From assembly GCF_000143415.4 (NCBI RefSeq), contig NW_003314292.1, positions 8,368 through 72,367 on the forward strand: a stretch of DNA of 64,000 nt, read 5' to 3'. The stretch comes from Selaginella moellendorffii (Eukaryota; Streptophyta; Lycopodiopsida; Selaginellales; Selaginellaceae). This document shows, in pieces, positions 20,721-31,899 of the stretch (position 1 is its first letter; every line of letters starts with the position of its first letter). The notes below the pieces were generated by a model that searched no databases, was not told where the DNA came from, and saw only the letters and a list, made by a program, of their open reading frames with translations. The position numbers and the translations under genes were made by a program.

Positions 20721-21223
20721 GCTTATAATGGCGTGTGCCCTCATGCCATTTACTTGATCACCAAATACCTTTTTCCCTTTGCACTAGTATATCTTAATAC
20801 CGGTCTGAGAAATAGAATGGCATGTGCCCTCAGGCCTTTTACTAAATCACCTTTGAAAGAAATGCAAGCCACTATGTCATAAAAAAAAGGTACTAGAGAA
20901 ATTCCTTAATAATATGAATGTTATTTATTTTCATGAAAGTACACTAAGGGTCAAATGAGTTAAATGACTTCTCCAGACTAGCAATGCCTCTTGCTACACC
21001 TTCACAATTAGATTCGTTAGAAAAAGATAACATTGAATAATATCTAAATGTTCTCACCATTAAGTTATATGTCTGGCTAATAGGAATGACGTTCATCTTG
21101 GAAAGCTCACCACACCCTCAATGAACAAACAAATAGTGTGTGCGCGCATGCCATCGCTCTTCTTTAGCTTCAGATTCGGCTTGTTCACCTTGACAATGAG
21201 ATTTATTATACAACCAGATGGAC

Positions 21224-22611
21224 TCAATCTGGACACAAAGTCACCGCGCTAGTCACCATGCCCCAGATATGTCTAGCCCCTGGACAAAAAACATATAATT
21301 TCATGTCATTTTCAAATACTTGAAAATTTGTACCTAGTCCCATTTTACTGAATAAATCCCACTTTAACGAAATAGAGCTTATGGTAGACATTTTGAAGAC
21401 GAAGGGGCACTCTTGCTCATTCACAACTTGGTCTGGAAACAAACTTCCGTGAATGAACTCGTATGGATAGGTTCGTTTCAATTCAAGGATGGAGTCAATT
21501 TTTGATTGCAACTTCCCCTCTCGAGCTTTACACATCCAAGATTTTATCCTAAATAATATAATGTAAGAAAAAATTATTATTATAACGTATGAAAAATAAC
21601 GGATGTACCTCCTTAAGCTAGTAGTAGGTTGTACTCCTCGTAGTAAGTCCCGCAAGCTAGCCTCGTTTAGTTGAGTCTTTTGGCAACCTGGATTGAGTAA
21701 GGTATTTGCAATAAAATCCTTGAGGATGGTCTTCTGAATATGCTTCGGAGTTGCAGATGAGTTTCTCATAGTCTCTTCATGTACAGCATCTTTGAAATGG
21801 TTGAAAGAACTCCTTTGTATCCCTTCCTGCATTGGATGCATGTGTGTGCCAATATGTATTGTAGCTCTTCCAGCCATTCCATCCCGTGGAAGAAAGTAGT
21901 ACATCTTGGCCTCGCAGATAGCATGACATAGAGGAGCATTTTTGCAGAATCGACACTTGAATCCAACAGCAATGGTGTCACAGGCTAAAGGATTGACTGT
22001 AGACCCTTCGAAAAATATAGAGTTTCTAAAGCGGTCTCGATTGCATGCTTCATCCACACAATCTAAATGCCCGCCACAATGAACTATAGACACTGTGCCT
22101 TTAAAATATTGGAAGTGTGTGGTCTTGATCTTGCACCAATTGTGGACATCCTGCTTGGTTTCCATCCCCTTCCATTTGGAACCTGTGCTGCTGACAAGAG
22201 GTGGTAGCTCGAAGAAAATGTTGCCATTGTAAAAGGATGGAAGCTCACTCACAAGCCTATACAAAAACAAGTGCACGTCGATTGAGAGGCGTGAAAACTG
22301 AAAAGCATTGCTAACGGCTTTGAATATTGCTGAAGTTGGAGTTGGAGTTGGAGCTGGAGCTGGTGAATTTGGCGCCAACACTAGTATGACATCTCCACTT
22401 GAACTAAAAGAGGACAAGAGGATAACGACTGACTCTTGCTTCACATTCACTTTGGCTAGAGCGCATTTTGACATTTTAACTGGAGATCCAAACACTCGAA
22501 TCTCCTTTGACTTGGAATTTTGTAAATCCCATTGTTGTCCACCCTCGCCCACACCAGAAAGAAGAAACTCCGAGTATGCAACTATACCGGTGTTGTTGCG
22601 GATCACAGCCT
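21224..22611 (-). CDS. Cys/His-finger (WRKY-GCM1/FLYWCH-like) protein, probable transposase N-terminus
   Basis: A long minus-strand frame starts after a likely 3' splice site (exon start about 22611, AVIRNNTGIVAYSEF). An AT-rich intron (about 21551-21610, donor after SLRR, acceptor before IKSWM) lies inside it. The central part holds HCGGHLDCVDEAC, CRFCKNAPLCHAIC and IHIGTHMHP: paired cysteines ending in H-x-G-x-H-x-H, the layout of the WRKY/GCM1/FLYWCH zinc fingers that precede the catalytic core in several MULE-type transposases. A Pro/Thr-rich stretch (PAPAPTPTPTS) separates it from the N-terminal part. No catalytic core follows before 21224. It is therefore a truncated transposase or a domesticated finger protein. 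Confidence 0.5.
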
Positions 22612-23440
22612 CTAAAGAAATAGAGCCAAGATGAAGATCAAAATGCCAACATAAAAAAATTTCAACTACTTGTAAAAATCTATAGTGAAACATAATTGAA
22701 ATTTAAATAGAGTAATAAGAAGACAACGTACAAAATGAATTTAAATTCTATAGCAAATTTAACATGTGTAAGTGTGACAGTATTAACATTACTGTCATCT
22801 ATTATGATGTCTGATGCATATATACACATAGATCCAAAGAAAGATTTTCAGCACGTGAAGTTTGATAGTTAATAATGATACCAGTAATGACATTCTGCTA
22901 TAACGTGTTAAACCAAGAGATCCAATCTAACTATCAGCATGTGTGATATGTCAAGTTGTCAAATTTTAAGTGGTAGATAATAATAAATCTTGTTAAATCT
23001 TATTCTTCAATGACACATTTGATTCATAGTACAACTCAAGTTTTATCCATAATTGTGAACACTGCTCAATGACATTTAAAGCACGTGCCTATTGTTTAGG
23101 ATCTAATACAACACAAAATAAATTTCTGGATGAGGATTCATCCATTCATAGATGGATATAGTACAACATATTTTAACGTGCCTTATTTATACTCTTTGAA
23201 GTTCTTGTAACGATTCCAAAATATGTACAAAATATTGATGAGAATGCATCCTTTCTAGATAATTTGTAAAATATAATATCATATCTCTAATAACAGAAAT
23301 GTTGATAGGTGCTAGTTATACCATCATTAAAATATACAAAATAAAGAAGCATAATTACATATAATAATAATGATAAGATAAAATAAGATCAAAGATATTG
23401 TGATGGTTGAGATTTAGGTTATTCGGAATGAATGGCCAGG
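22612..23440. other. AT-rich spacer between elements A and B
   Basis: No coding potential was seen. The spacer separates the finger ORF from the telomere-like and minisatellite block upstream of element B. Confidence 0.45.
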
Positions 23441-23452
23441 ATTAGAGATTGG

Positions 23453-23760
23453 TTAGGGTTAGGGCAGCTGTCAGGATTAGGGTTAGGGTAGCTGCCAAGA
23501 TTAGGTTACTGTTTGCATCGTGAGTGGAGCGCGAGAGATTGAGGATTGAGTGCAAAGGAGATCGAGCGATTGAGCGCGCAAGAGATCGAGAGATTGAGTG
23601 CATGAGCGGGAGAGATTGAGCGCGCAAGCGGGAGAGTTTGAGCGTGCGAGCAAGAGAGTTTGAGCGCGCGAGCGGGAGAGATTGAGTGCGCGAGCAGGAG
23701 AGATTGAGTGCGCAAGCAGGAGGGATTGAGCGCACAAGAAATCTAGCACAATCAAGAAAT
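23453..23760. repeat. Telomere-like pair and GAGCGCGC minisatellite upstream of element B gene
   Basis: TTAGGGTTAGGG-type sequence at 23453-23464 and 23477-23488 is followed by about eight to ten imperfect units of roughly 23 bp (GAGCGCGCGAGCGGGAGAGATT) from 23528 to 23735. The array ends about 40 bp before the ATG at 23774, so it is probably 5'UTR or promoter. It resembles the GAGCGCGA-rich repeats at 14990-15130 of element A. Confidence 0.7.
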
Positions 23761-23904
23761 CGAGGGAGGAAAGATGCCACCAAGGGTGAGTTTCGATTTG
23801 ATTGCTTCCACTTCCATTTTTTGATTCTATTGCTTCCATTCTATTGCTTCCCTTTTTTATTCTTGATTGCTTCTTTGCTGGCCGAGGTCGAGCTCGGGCC
23901 GGCC

Positions 23905-24176
23905 ACCTCGGGCAGTTTTGCTTGCCGAGGGGCCGAGGTTATTCAAATAAACTCGGCCCCTCGGTGAGCAAAACTGCCCGAGGTCAAGCTCAGGCCGGCC
24001 ACCTCGGGCAGTTTTGCTTGCCGAGGGGCTGAGGTTATTCAAATAACCTCGGCCCTTCGGCAAGCAAAACTTCTTGAGGTCGAGCTCGGGCCAGCCACCT
24101 CGGGCACTTTGGCTGCCCAGGGGGCCGAGGTTATTTGAATAACGTCGGCCCCCTGGGCAACCAAAGTGCCTGAGGT
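23905..24176. repeat. Three tandem 80-bp palindromic hairpins, period 96 bp
   Basis: Units 23905-23984, 24001-24080 and 24097-24176 each begin ACCTCGGGCA and end with the complement (TGCC[C/T]GAGGT or a close variant). Their arms of about 38 bp pair around a CAAATAA/TGAATAA centre. They are separated by exactly 16 bp (CGAGCTCGGGCCGGCC or a variant). A fragment of an earlier unit ends at 23888. The array is far more GC-rich than its surroundings and lies wholly within intron 1 of the ParB/methyltransferase gene. Confidence 0.9.
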
Positions 24177-24403
24177 GGAGTCTAGGCCCACTTGAATTTT
24201 TTTTTCTCTTTGACTGTTTGAATTTCTCATTATCTTTATTTAGTTTGACTAACAAAATTTTTTCTCTTGTAGAAAAGGAAAATTGTAACACATAAAAAGG
24301 TTGTTGGAGCCAACAAGACACAAGAAGTTCAATTCGGCACAAATGACGACATCACAATTGACATGTCCATTAGCACAACAAAGACACATTTCGTTAGAGA
24401 TTC

Positions 24404-24550
24404 ACCACCTCCACCACCTCCACCATTGCCATCACCACCTCCACCACCTCCATCACCACCTCCACCACCTCCATCGCCACTGCCACCACCACCATTGCCA
24501 CCACCACTACCACTATTGCCTCTGCCCCCGCCACCACCGCCACCACCAAC
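24404..24550 (+). repeat. CCACCT/CCATCACC microsatellite-like tract coding polyproline
   Basis: Imperfect CCX repeats encode about 50 residues that are almost all Pro with scattered Ser and Leu in the frame of the element B gene. Other frames give His-rich sequence and are not real. Confidence 0.7.
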
Positions 24551-27500
24551 AACGCAAATCCCTGAAGTTGGGCAATCTAGTGGTGTTCACGATAGGGAAC
24601 CTAAGGAATAGCCTGGAGCTGAAAGAGTTGCAGACCTTCCTGACAACGTGGTGGACAAGCGCTTCCAAGAGACTGTTATGCGGACAAGGGAAAAAGCAGT
24701 TCACCAAACACTTGAGGTGCTCAAGTGGCCAAGCCCTTGTGACTTGATCAGAGAAATCCCCCTTTGCTGTTTGCAGTAGATGAACTTTGTCCGCACAGCA
24801 TCCAAGTATGTCAACCCGGATATATACAACTTGTTCAAACAGAATGGCCTTGCAACAAATATCGGTATGTTTCTAATTTCTTTTTGCAAGCCAGGAACAA
24901 CGGAGATCATTATTGTCACACCCGAGATTGTGAATAGCTAGGATCCTATTTGGAAGAGGAAGTCCCTAGAATTTGATGACATGCTTATCAGACATCCTGA
25001 GACTTGACAGCTTGCGGGGACAATGTTCCAAATTATTGACGGTAACCACCGATATGGAGCTTGGATGAAGTGTATCGATGATCATTTTCGCGATGATCCC
25101 GTCTACCATATCAACGTTCTAGTCGGCTATGTCTACGCGAGGGGACCTTTGGATGTCAATAGACTTATCTTGGCCTACCAAAAGATCAATGCGTAAGTTT
25201 TATAATTTTACCTCTAACTCCACTTTAACTTCTTTTGTTGTGTTTAAATGTAGGCTTGGGCAATTCGCTGTTCAAAAACAAAACCTTGTCCATGACATTG
25301 AGCAACTTCGATTTTTGGCAGACTTGAGTGAAGATGACATCCGCCAACATTATGGTGATGATCTCGCAACACTTGTTCGGCACTCACGCCCTCGAAATGA
25401 TGGTACAACTTGGTTCAACAACCCAATCAGTTTTATGCTCGCTGTGTGGTGTAAGGTATATCTTTCCCTTTTATTTTATAAAAGCCTCTTTTAATTTTTT
25501 TGGTTTTTAGCCTTTGGTGAAGGTCAAGTAGAATGCTTACGAACTTGCATATTTGGAGAAGAGTCAAGAAGAGCTCTCAGCTGAGTTTGTACAAATTGAG
25601 CACAAAATTCAGCATGCAAAGTCCTCAAAGTTGAAGAAACTAGTATGCATTGCAGACAATCGCAAGCCGAAGGAGTGGCTAGAGACTATAGCCAAAATTT
25701 CTTCTCATGAATATAAGTTTCTTATCTCACTTCATTTTTCTCAATTATGCATATGTTACTTTTGCAGTGAACAAAACTTCAGATGACATGATTTACAATA
25801 TTGCAAAATCAAAACTTCCATATAAGTAATAGATAGAGACTTTGGAGTTCTTCAATGTCTGCTTGATGAACAGAGAGTAAGGACTACCAGAACTATTTGA
25901 GAACATGATAAGAAGGGCTGTCTACATCACGCAAACTATAAGTGAAGGTGAGAAGTTCTTGGCACCACACATTGGTGACGATCCAGATGGCACATTCATG
26001 TCTTTCGACACCTACATCAACACGTCATTAGAAGGGATCGAAGAGGGGTGGCTGCCAGAGAAGTCTACAAGCACAACAACTTATGATTGCCAACATGGTC
26101 AACCTTATTTCATGTGACGTGCAGCTTATAAGTATAATATGATTTCTAAGACTATTTTTTAATATATATTGTTTACAGGTATCTTCGATACAGAGGCATG
26201 CCATTTGAGGCACCAGTTTGCACTCGACTTATTGCAAAGGGTGTAAGGGATGGAAGAATGTACCCAACAATGTTTGCGAGAGTTCCGAAGGTATGGAAGA
26301 TAGAATGCCCTTGGGAGTTGGAGCCCCTAGGGAAGGAGACCTCTACACTAGATTGCGAGGAAATTATCAATGCTAGTAACGATGGCAATGCAAGTGATGA
26401 TGGAGACGAGGATGAAGAAGCTCCAGATCAAGTTCGTGTTCCACCACCAGATAGTCAGGAACAGGCTCCAATTCAACCATCAAACAACCAAGATCCGGAT
26501 CAGGTTCTACCAGTAAATAACGATGATCAAGTGGTTCATAGAATATCACGTCGACCTCGAGGTAAGCAAAAGTGAATTTTACAAACTAAACGTGGTAATA
26601 CATGTTTTTTGCAGCAATGACTGTTGGTAGTAATTTCATTCCAACTCGATGAGATGCTCGTGAAGAGGAGCTAGAGGAACTCTCATCGACAACATGCCAT
26701 ATGACGGTATCATACTATTTATTACTTTTTTCATTCACTTAGCTCTTTTATAGGTCCGTCTTGTGTCCCTAATAACACAACGAGGCATTATGGGTATCTT
26801 CATTGGCTCTTACAGTAGATTATTGACATCTTTCACGGAAGACGGCATCAACATGGATATACGCCGCCAGTTCAACTGTTGGTGCCGAAAGATACAAAGG
26901 CCCGTGCTCCCAGTTGCGGACTTCATTCTCTTCGACTTTCCAGATGGTCTTTTAGATATCGATGAGAAAGTTGAGGATTGGAACTTTCTCGGACCTGACC
27001 ACTTGCGTAATGCATTCCTATTGTCCGAAGCACTTATGCTCGAAGCTGGCCATGTCATCTTCATCCTACTGAACGACCCCAACTGGATGTATGAGCTTAT
27101 AACGTGCGCAGCAGAAGTTCATTTCAAGTCATTCTCTTCCGGGTGCATCATGGATCCTATTGGCGTTGATATGAGGGGCGTCTAAGGGAAGCATGAAAAG
27201 GTGAGTATATATTTTATATTTTTATCTAATTTCTAAACATTTTTATTTTCCAGGTTATGATGTGGACCTATCATGCCTTCTGCAAAAACACACATGATGG
27301 GTTTCGTGATAGCGAACATGCAGCACGTGTTTTGCCTGGGTACAACAGTTCCACTAACATCATACCCAACCTTGTGGATGAGCAGATCCACAACACGTTT
27401 CCAGGGTATCGATTCCAAACTTCATCGGTAATGCAAGTCTTGCTTGAGCTCTATTGCCCACTAGATGGTGTTGTGATTGATTGCACACCAGGTAGCGGTT

Positions 27501-28134
27501 CTATGGTGGAGGCAGCACGTGACTTTGGTAGGTTAGTGTTTGCTATTGAAGAACATCATTTCTTCAAATGCCGGCTCAGAGGATTTCGTGAGTTGCCTTC
27601 AACCTCAAGGAGGTAAATTATGTTTATTAAAATTTCAATATATATTTCATTTTATTTTATAGATCACAGTCACCTGGAGTTTCTAGAATTGGAGGCTTTA
27701 GAAGTCTCCCTGACTATGCAGAAGCCATAGCTCAACATATGCAAAGTGAATCTTCCCCACAATACCAATATAGGAGGAAGTATAAAAGAAATCATTATGT
27801 TGATGATGAGGTAGAAGAAAGTTAATTGCATCCTTACATAAAATAGAAAGCTTGTTATATGTTAGATGTCAGTGAAAGTGTCAGATGTCAATAAAATTGT
27901 CAGATGTCAATGTCAATGTCAGATATCATAATTGCAAATTATCATTCTCACCTGTCACCATCACTTTGTAGCACTTGTGCATTGCCATCTCCTCCTTCAA
28001 CATTTTGTAAACAATTATATGTGATATGATAACACCTTCTAGAACAAGGTATGTTACCTACAACTAATATCATTTTATTATATTTTTTCTTTTAATAATG
28101 ACAATACTATAGTATAGTAAAGTAATTCTAGATC

Positions 28135-28645
28135 TTACATTCCACTATAGGGTGGCCTAAAAACCCCATATTTTGCACTAGTCAATGCAGTGTTTCTCAA
28201 GGGGATGTTGTTCCTCACCATGAAGCAATAGTGGGTATGTGTCTGTAACTCATTCTTGAATCTATTGTACATCCACACGTGCACATTTTCCAGACTTGCC
28301 GTTGGGCAATTCTTACAGTGCTCAAGAAAAGTTTGTAAACCCATAGAGCCATTTGTCTTGTCCAAGAAAAAGTAGCATATTGGACACCGAATGTAATAGC
28401 GTTTTGTGCTTTCAAGTAGTCTTGCCATGTCAGGAGCAAGATCTTGCAAAAACATGTGGCATTGCTTTTGAAGTGCTGGAGGCAATCCCTCTAGTAGTAG
28501 GATTCGGAATTTCATATATAGGGAGCTCTAGTTCAACTTCACTAGAGCCCTCAGTAAAAAAAGGATTGTTATGTGGAGGTGAAAATGGAATGTTGGTAGA
28601 ACTTGGGGATGGAGGTGGAGATTGATATGAAATGCTGGGGGCCAA
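28135..28645 (-). CDS. Unrecognised Zn-finger-like ORF of element B
   Basis: The frame 28515-28135 encodes CPICYFFLD, then FLEHCKNCP about 20 residues on, a C-x2-C...H-C-x2-C pattern suggesting one zinc site, then WMYNRFKNELQTHTHYC. A second frame upstream (28645-28433, Pro/Ser-rich, ending with IYEIPNPTTRGIASS) overlaps it and may be the N-terminal exon. It is convergent with the ParB/methyltransferase gene. No family was recognised; it is probably a passenger of the same element. Confidence 0.4.
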
Positions 28646-29328
28646 GTACGAGTAGCAATGGCTCTCCTTTGAGCCATTTCAATACAAACTTCTAAGGAGC
28701 TCAAGAAGAACAAAAAACCTACAATGATTATAACTTTTTTAGATAGTTTATATACTTAGTTTTAGTCTTGGGAATGAGGTTTATTTATTATGACACTGAC
28801 AATATTCAGATTCTTTAAATGTCAGTCTTGGAAATGGGGCTTTATAATCATAGCTTTCTTGTAAACATAAGAGCTTCTAGAATTTTAGATTATCGTGCAT
28901 ACACATGCTCTATCAGTATGATGAATCCTACTTTGCTACACATATATTCTTTTCTACACATGCCAAATGTCTAGGGAAATAAATTACAAGGAAATATAGA
29001 CCACATTATAGTGGTAGAGCACGTTAGCACACTACCATTCTCTCATGTGAAATTGCCTTTCAGTCTTGGAAATGTAGATAAAGTTGATTCTTTAATGTGA
29101 TATTACTTTTGAGTCTTTCGAAAGATTTTGATTTCTTTTATCATTATTTACAAACAATTCCCAAAAACTTTTAATGAGGATTCACTACAAAATATACCTT
29201 GGTCTTATCATATGAGAGGATTGCGATATAGGCAAGCAATAAAGTTTTTAATATGAATTAATATGTAAATTACAAATGTCATGGAAAGTTTTATGGAGTA
29301 GATTTCTTGGTGCTTTTTGCTATGCTGT

Positions 29329-29538
29329 TCATTTCCTCATTTCTCTTACTCTGGACTGTTGTTTAGAAGTAACAGGAGCATTTTTATCAATCGTGATAGT
29401 GGTCTCTACATTCCCAAATGGGTAATAAGGACTAGGAGTGTAATATAGAGATTGTGGTAGTGAAACAAAATTAACATTCTCACATTCCTTTGCACTACAA
29501 CTCTTACTCACAGATCTTGTATTTTCCTTGTTTCCCAT
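29329..29538 (-). CDS. Small conserved protein, element B copy (SLP-S-YYTP motif)
   Basis: A 69-residue ORF with ENVNFVSLPQSLYYTPSP and ITIDKNAPVTSKQQSR, aligning with the 85-residue ORF at 20464-20720 over its central 45 residues. The start (MGNKENTRSVSKS) resembles the other's MASTKSVSEAEKE. The tail is shorter. It is the best direct evidence that the two ParB-bearing blocks are related elements. Confidence 0.55.
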   Translation of the reverse strand: MGNKENTRSVSKSCSAKECENVNFVSLPQSLYYTPSPYYPFGNVETTITIDKNAPVTSKQQSRVREMRK

Positions 29539-30371
29539 CTTCTCAAGAACCCTAAAAAAATCTTTTGAATGAAGAAATAGTATTTACAGCTGTAAAAGTA
29601 TTCAAAATATTAAGTAGTCAAATCAAATATAACAGCTGTAATAGTTGTCATAATAAAATAATATAGTTTTATAAAAGATAGGTTCTCATGAACTTTGTCT
29701 TTTTTAAACAATTCAATCTTATAGAAACTTTTAACTTAGATATTACGTATTTTAATATTTAAAAGTTTGCTAAAACCTTCATTTTTTCAATTTAGATCTC
29801 CTTTGTAATATTTCTTATTGACTATGTTAACTTGAGTTGACTTGTGTTGAATTGAGCTCAACTCAACTTTGGACCATCCCCGAAAATGCTATCCCACTTC
29901 GACTTCATTCCAAGCCAAAATAAATGTGTCTCTATCAGAACACATGTCCTCAATGTCCTGCACTTGGTGCAATGGACACTCTTACAGAATCCACTGTAAA
30001 AGAACATCATCTCTAGGAACTATAGCCCAATTCCTCTTGACTAGGAAACCATCTCGTATATGGAAGGAAGCACAATCGCATTGGAAGAGGCGTCCCCCTT
30101 CAAAACAACTGCACATGCCTTCACTACAAAGGAGTCGAAGTTAGCAAGCTCCTTAATTTCATCCAGCAAACCATTGGAGAGCTTCCCAAACAAGATAGAG
30201 TTCACCATCCTAGACAATGGAGAAACAACCACCTTTATTGTCTACTCCTTTCAGAAACAGGAAAATTGTCTTAAAGAAAAGTTGTAGATCTTGGAAAACC
30301 TAGCAACTTTGCTTTAAACATCAATCTTCCGAATTCACAAGTAATCTGCGGTTAAAATTACCCTTTGACTT
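29539..30371. other. AT-rich gap, no recognisable gene
   Basis: Short frames on both strands (29869-30287) have no motif. The stretch lies between element B and the gypsy relics. Confidence 0.4.
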
Positions 30372-31560
30372 TTACTTGGGAATCCCTGGGAAATCGGTTT
30401 TCATCACCTTAAACCCAGAGCTAAAATCCTCTGGTGGTTTGGAATCTGCACATCCATTTCCTGCAAAAACTCCAGTCAATGAGCTAGCCGGCCTCGAAGC
30501 TCCATCTGGCGAGTGAAAAGAGTGACAAGTGGTAAAGTTATCCACATGAAAAATCCAAACCATACAGATAATGCCTCCACTCTTTGACCGCAACAACTAC
30601 AACATACAACTTCCTATCCCGAGTTGGCAGTTCAGCTAAGTTGCGTCAAACTTGTGGCTTATGTAGGCAATAGGACAGCAGTCTTGCACCAAGACAGCTC
30701 CTATACCCTCATCACTCACCTTGTTAATGAAAGTATGTGTAGCACCAGAGTCAAAGAGGACATTGAGCACTTGGCTATGCACAACTCATTGCACAAACAA
30801 CTGTACAGCTCCGATCAGTTGATGCAATTCTTCTTCACTCCTTCAGAAATCTTAGTGACAGCAGTGTCAGCTAGAACATGAGTAGATACATTCTCTCCTT
30901 GGTCCACACTGACACCCATGGCCTCACTAGGATCAGAAAGAGAAAAGGACTCATGAGCCATACCCTCTGAATGCATAGACTCCATAGCGTGAGCCTTAGC
31001 CTTCTACCACAAGTGGCTTATCACAAGCAAATATCTGTAGAATATACATGATTGCTTTAACCGCTCAAACGCTTCTTGACACTTTCACCCCACACCAATT
31101 TAGCATGCTTGGTGGTGTTTCAAAGAATATCCATCAAAGGAGCAAGGAGAAGTCCTTCACAAACTGGCAAAAGACTCCCACCATACCAAGGAAACCCATG
31201 CACAGTAGGGGGAACAAGCTAGTCAACGACTATCTGAGTCTTTTGAGGATCTTCCCGCATACCATCTCGTGGCACCACATGTCCAAGATAGGTGATCTCC
31301 TCCAAGAAGAACTCATGCTTTGACAGTTTAGTTTGACAGTTTAGTTAGCTTGTTCTCCCTCAATAGTGGCAACATTTGCCTCACATACATCTCATGTTCC
31401 TCCTTAGTCATAGGACATCATCAAAGTAGTGCCTTGCACATGAGATTGCATAACTCTATCAAAAGAACTGTTTGATAATAGTTAGCCTTGGCCATCATAT
31501 GAAGCAACATCTTTGCTGAGTTAGAAAAGACTCCTTGAGCATTCCAAAGCTTCAAAACAA
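30372..31560 (-). pseudogene. Scrambled Ty3/gypsy retrotransposon relic
   Basis: Read on the minus strand, 31560-31060 gives EEHEMYVRQMLPLLRENKL then EFFLEEITYLGHVVPRDGM, the reverse transcriptase connection region, with stops. Bases 30870-30600 give SQVLNVLFDSGATHTFINK, a retropepsin active site (DSGA), running directly into EGIGAVLVQDCCPIAYISHK and KLYVVVVAVKEWRHYL, the RNase H/tether region. Protease joined straight to RNase H, and both lying downstream of the reverse transcriptase piece, shows internal deletion and rearrangement. It is a different, more decayed family member than the element at 31900-39973. Confidence 0.6.
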
Positions 31561-31899
31561 GATAGTCAAAGGATCTTAGCTAGCAATAAGTTGTTCTAGC
31601 ATGGCTAGTTTTCTTTTGATTGATTCTTCTTAGTTGATTTTGTATTGTATTGCCATTCATTGTGATGGAACGATGTACTCGAGTGGTGTCAAAGCTTCAA
31701 GGCTGTAGGTGAGCTTGAATGGTGTTGAATTTGTTGAAACCTTATATGCAGTTTGATATGCCTACAGGGCATCGTAGATGTGATCATCCTAGTCTTTCTG
31801 ATTTATTTTCACAATTTTCATGAGGATGTTTTTGAGTGTCTTGTTTGTAGACTCTGCTTAACTGTTGCCTTGAGGGTAGTACAGTGTTGAAGCCTGTGC
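31561..31899. other. Gap between two gypsy relics, no gene seen
   Basis: No LTR end of the adjacent gypsy element and no ORF were recognised. Confidence 0.4.

Larger units (their letters stand above)
9095..21154. repeat. Family of about 25 dispersed 22-bp palindromes (element A)
   Basis: The unit is the half-site ATGGCRTGWGG followed directly by its inverted complement. The outer arms (ATGGC/GCCAT) are conserved and the centre varies. Starts found by eye: 9095, 10172, 10247 (perfect palindrome), 11486, 11677, 11818, 13310, 14580, 14640, 14717, 15722, 15794, 16407, 16505, 16574, 18421, 18478, 19822, 19968, 20128, 20208, 20321, 20728, 20817 and 21133. The copies at 15794, 20321 and 20817 are the most diverged. 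Four lie in short introns of the ParB gene and four in coding exons; the rest are in upstream, downstream or long-intron sequence. None was seen elsewhere in the window apart from a half-site near 8812. Confidence 0.85.
23774..27825 (+). pseudogene. ParB-like plus beta-class amino-methyltransferase gene, decayed copy
   Basis: Exon 1 is MPPR (23774-23785). A 487-bp intron follows, then KRKIVTHKKVV from 24273, a long Pro tract (24404-24550), and a ParB-fold core IDGNHRYGAWMKC with the canonical G-x-H-R, followed by YHINVLVGY and a helix ending YQKIN (to 25192). Later exons give an acidic linker and then a methyltransferase: VADFILFDFPDG (motif IV position, degenerate), EALMLEAGHVIFIL, and VMQVLLELYCPLDGVVIDCT with PGSGSMVEAARDFGRLVFAIEE (motif I), the IV-before-I order of beta-class N4C/N6A enzymes. 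The tail is basic and stops at 27823-27825. In-frame stops at 24609, 24939, 25005 and others show decay. A role in DNA modification is inferred from the family. Confidence 0.65.

Noticed and set aside
9095-21154. CRISPR-like array
   Set aside because: The palindromes are irregularly spaced from about 60 bp to over 1 kb, without spacer structure.
9151-22693. Endogenous giant virus or Maverick-type element
   Set aside because: No capsid, packaging ATPase or polymerase B motif was seen; the domains fit a plant mobile element better.
24301-24747. His-rich ORF across the CCX repeat
   Set aside because: Out-of-frame reading of the polyproline tract of the element B gene.
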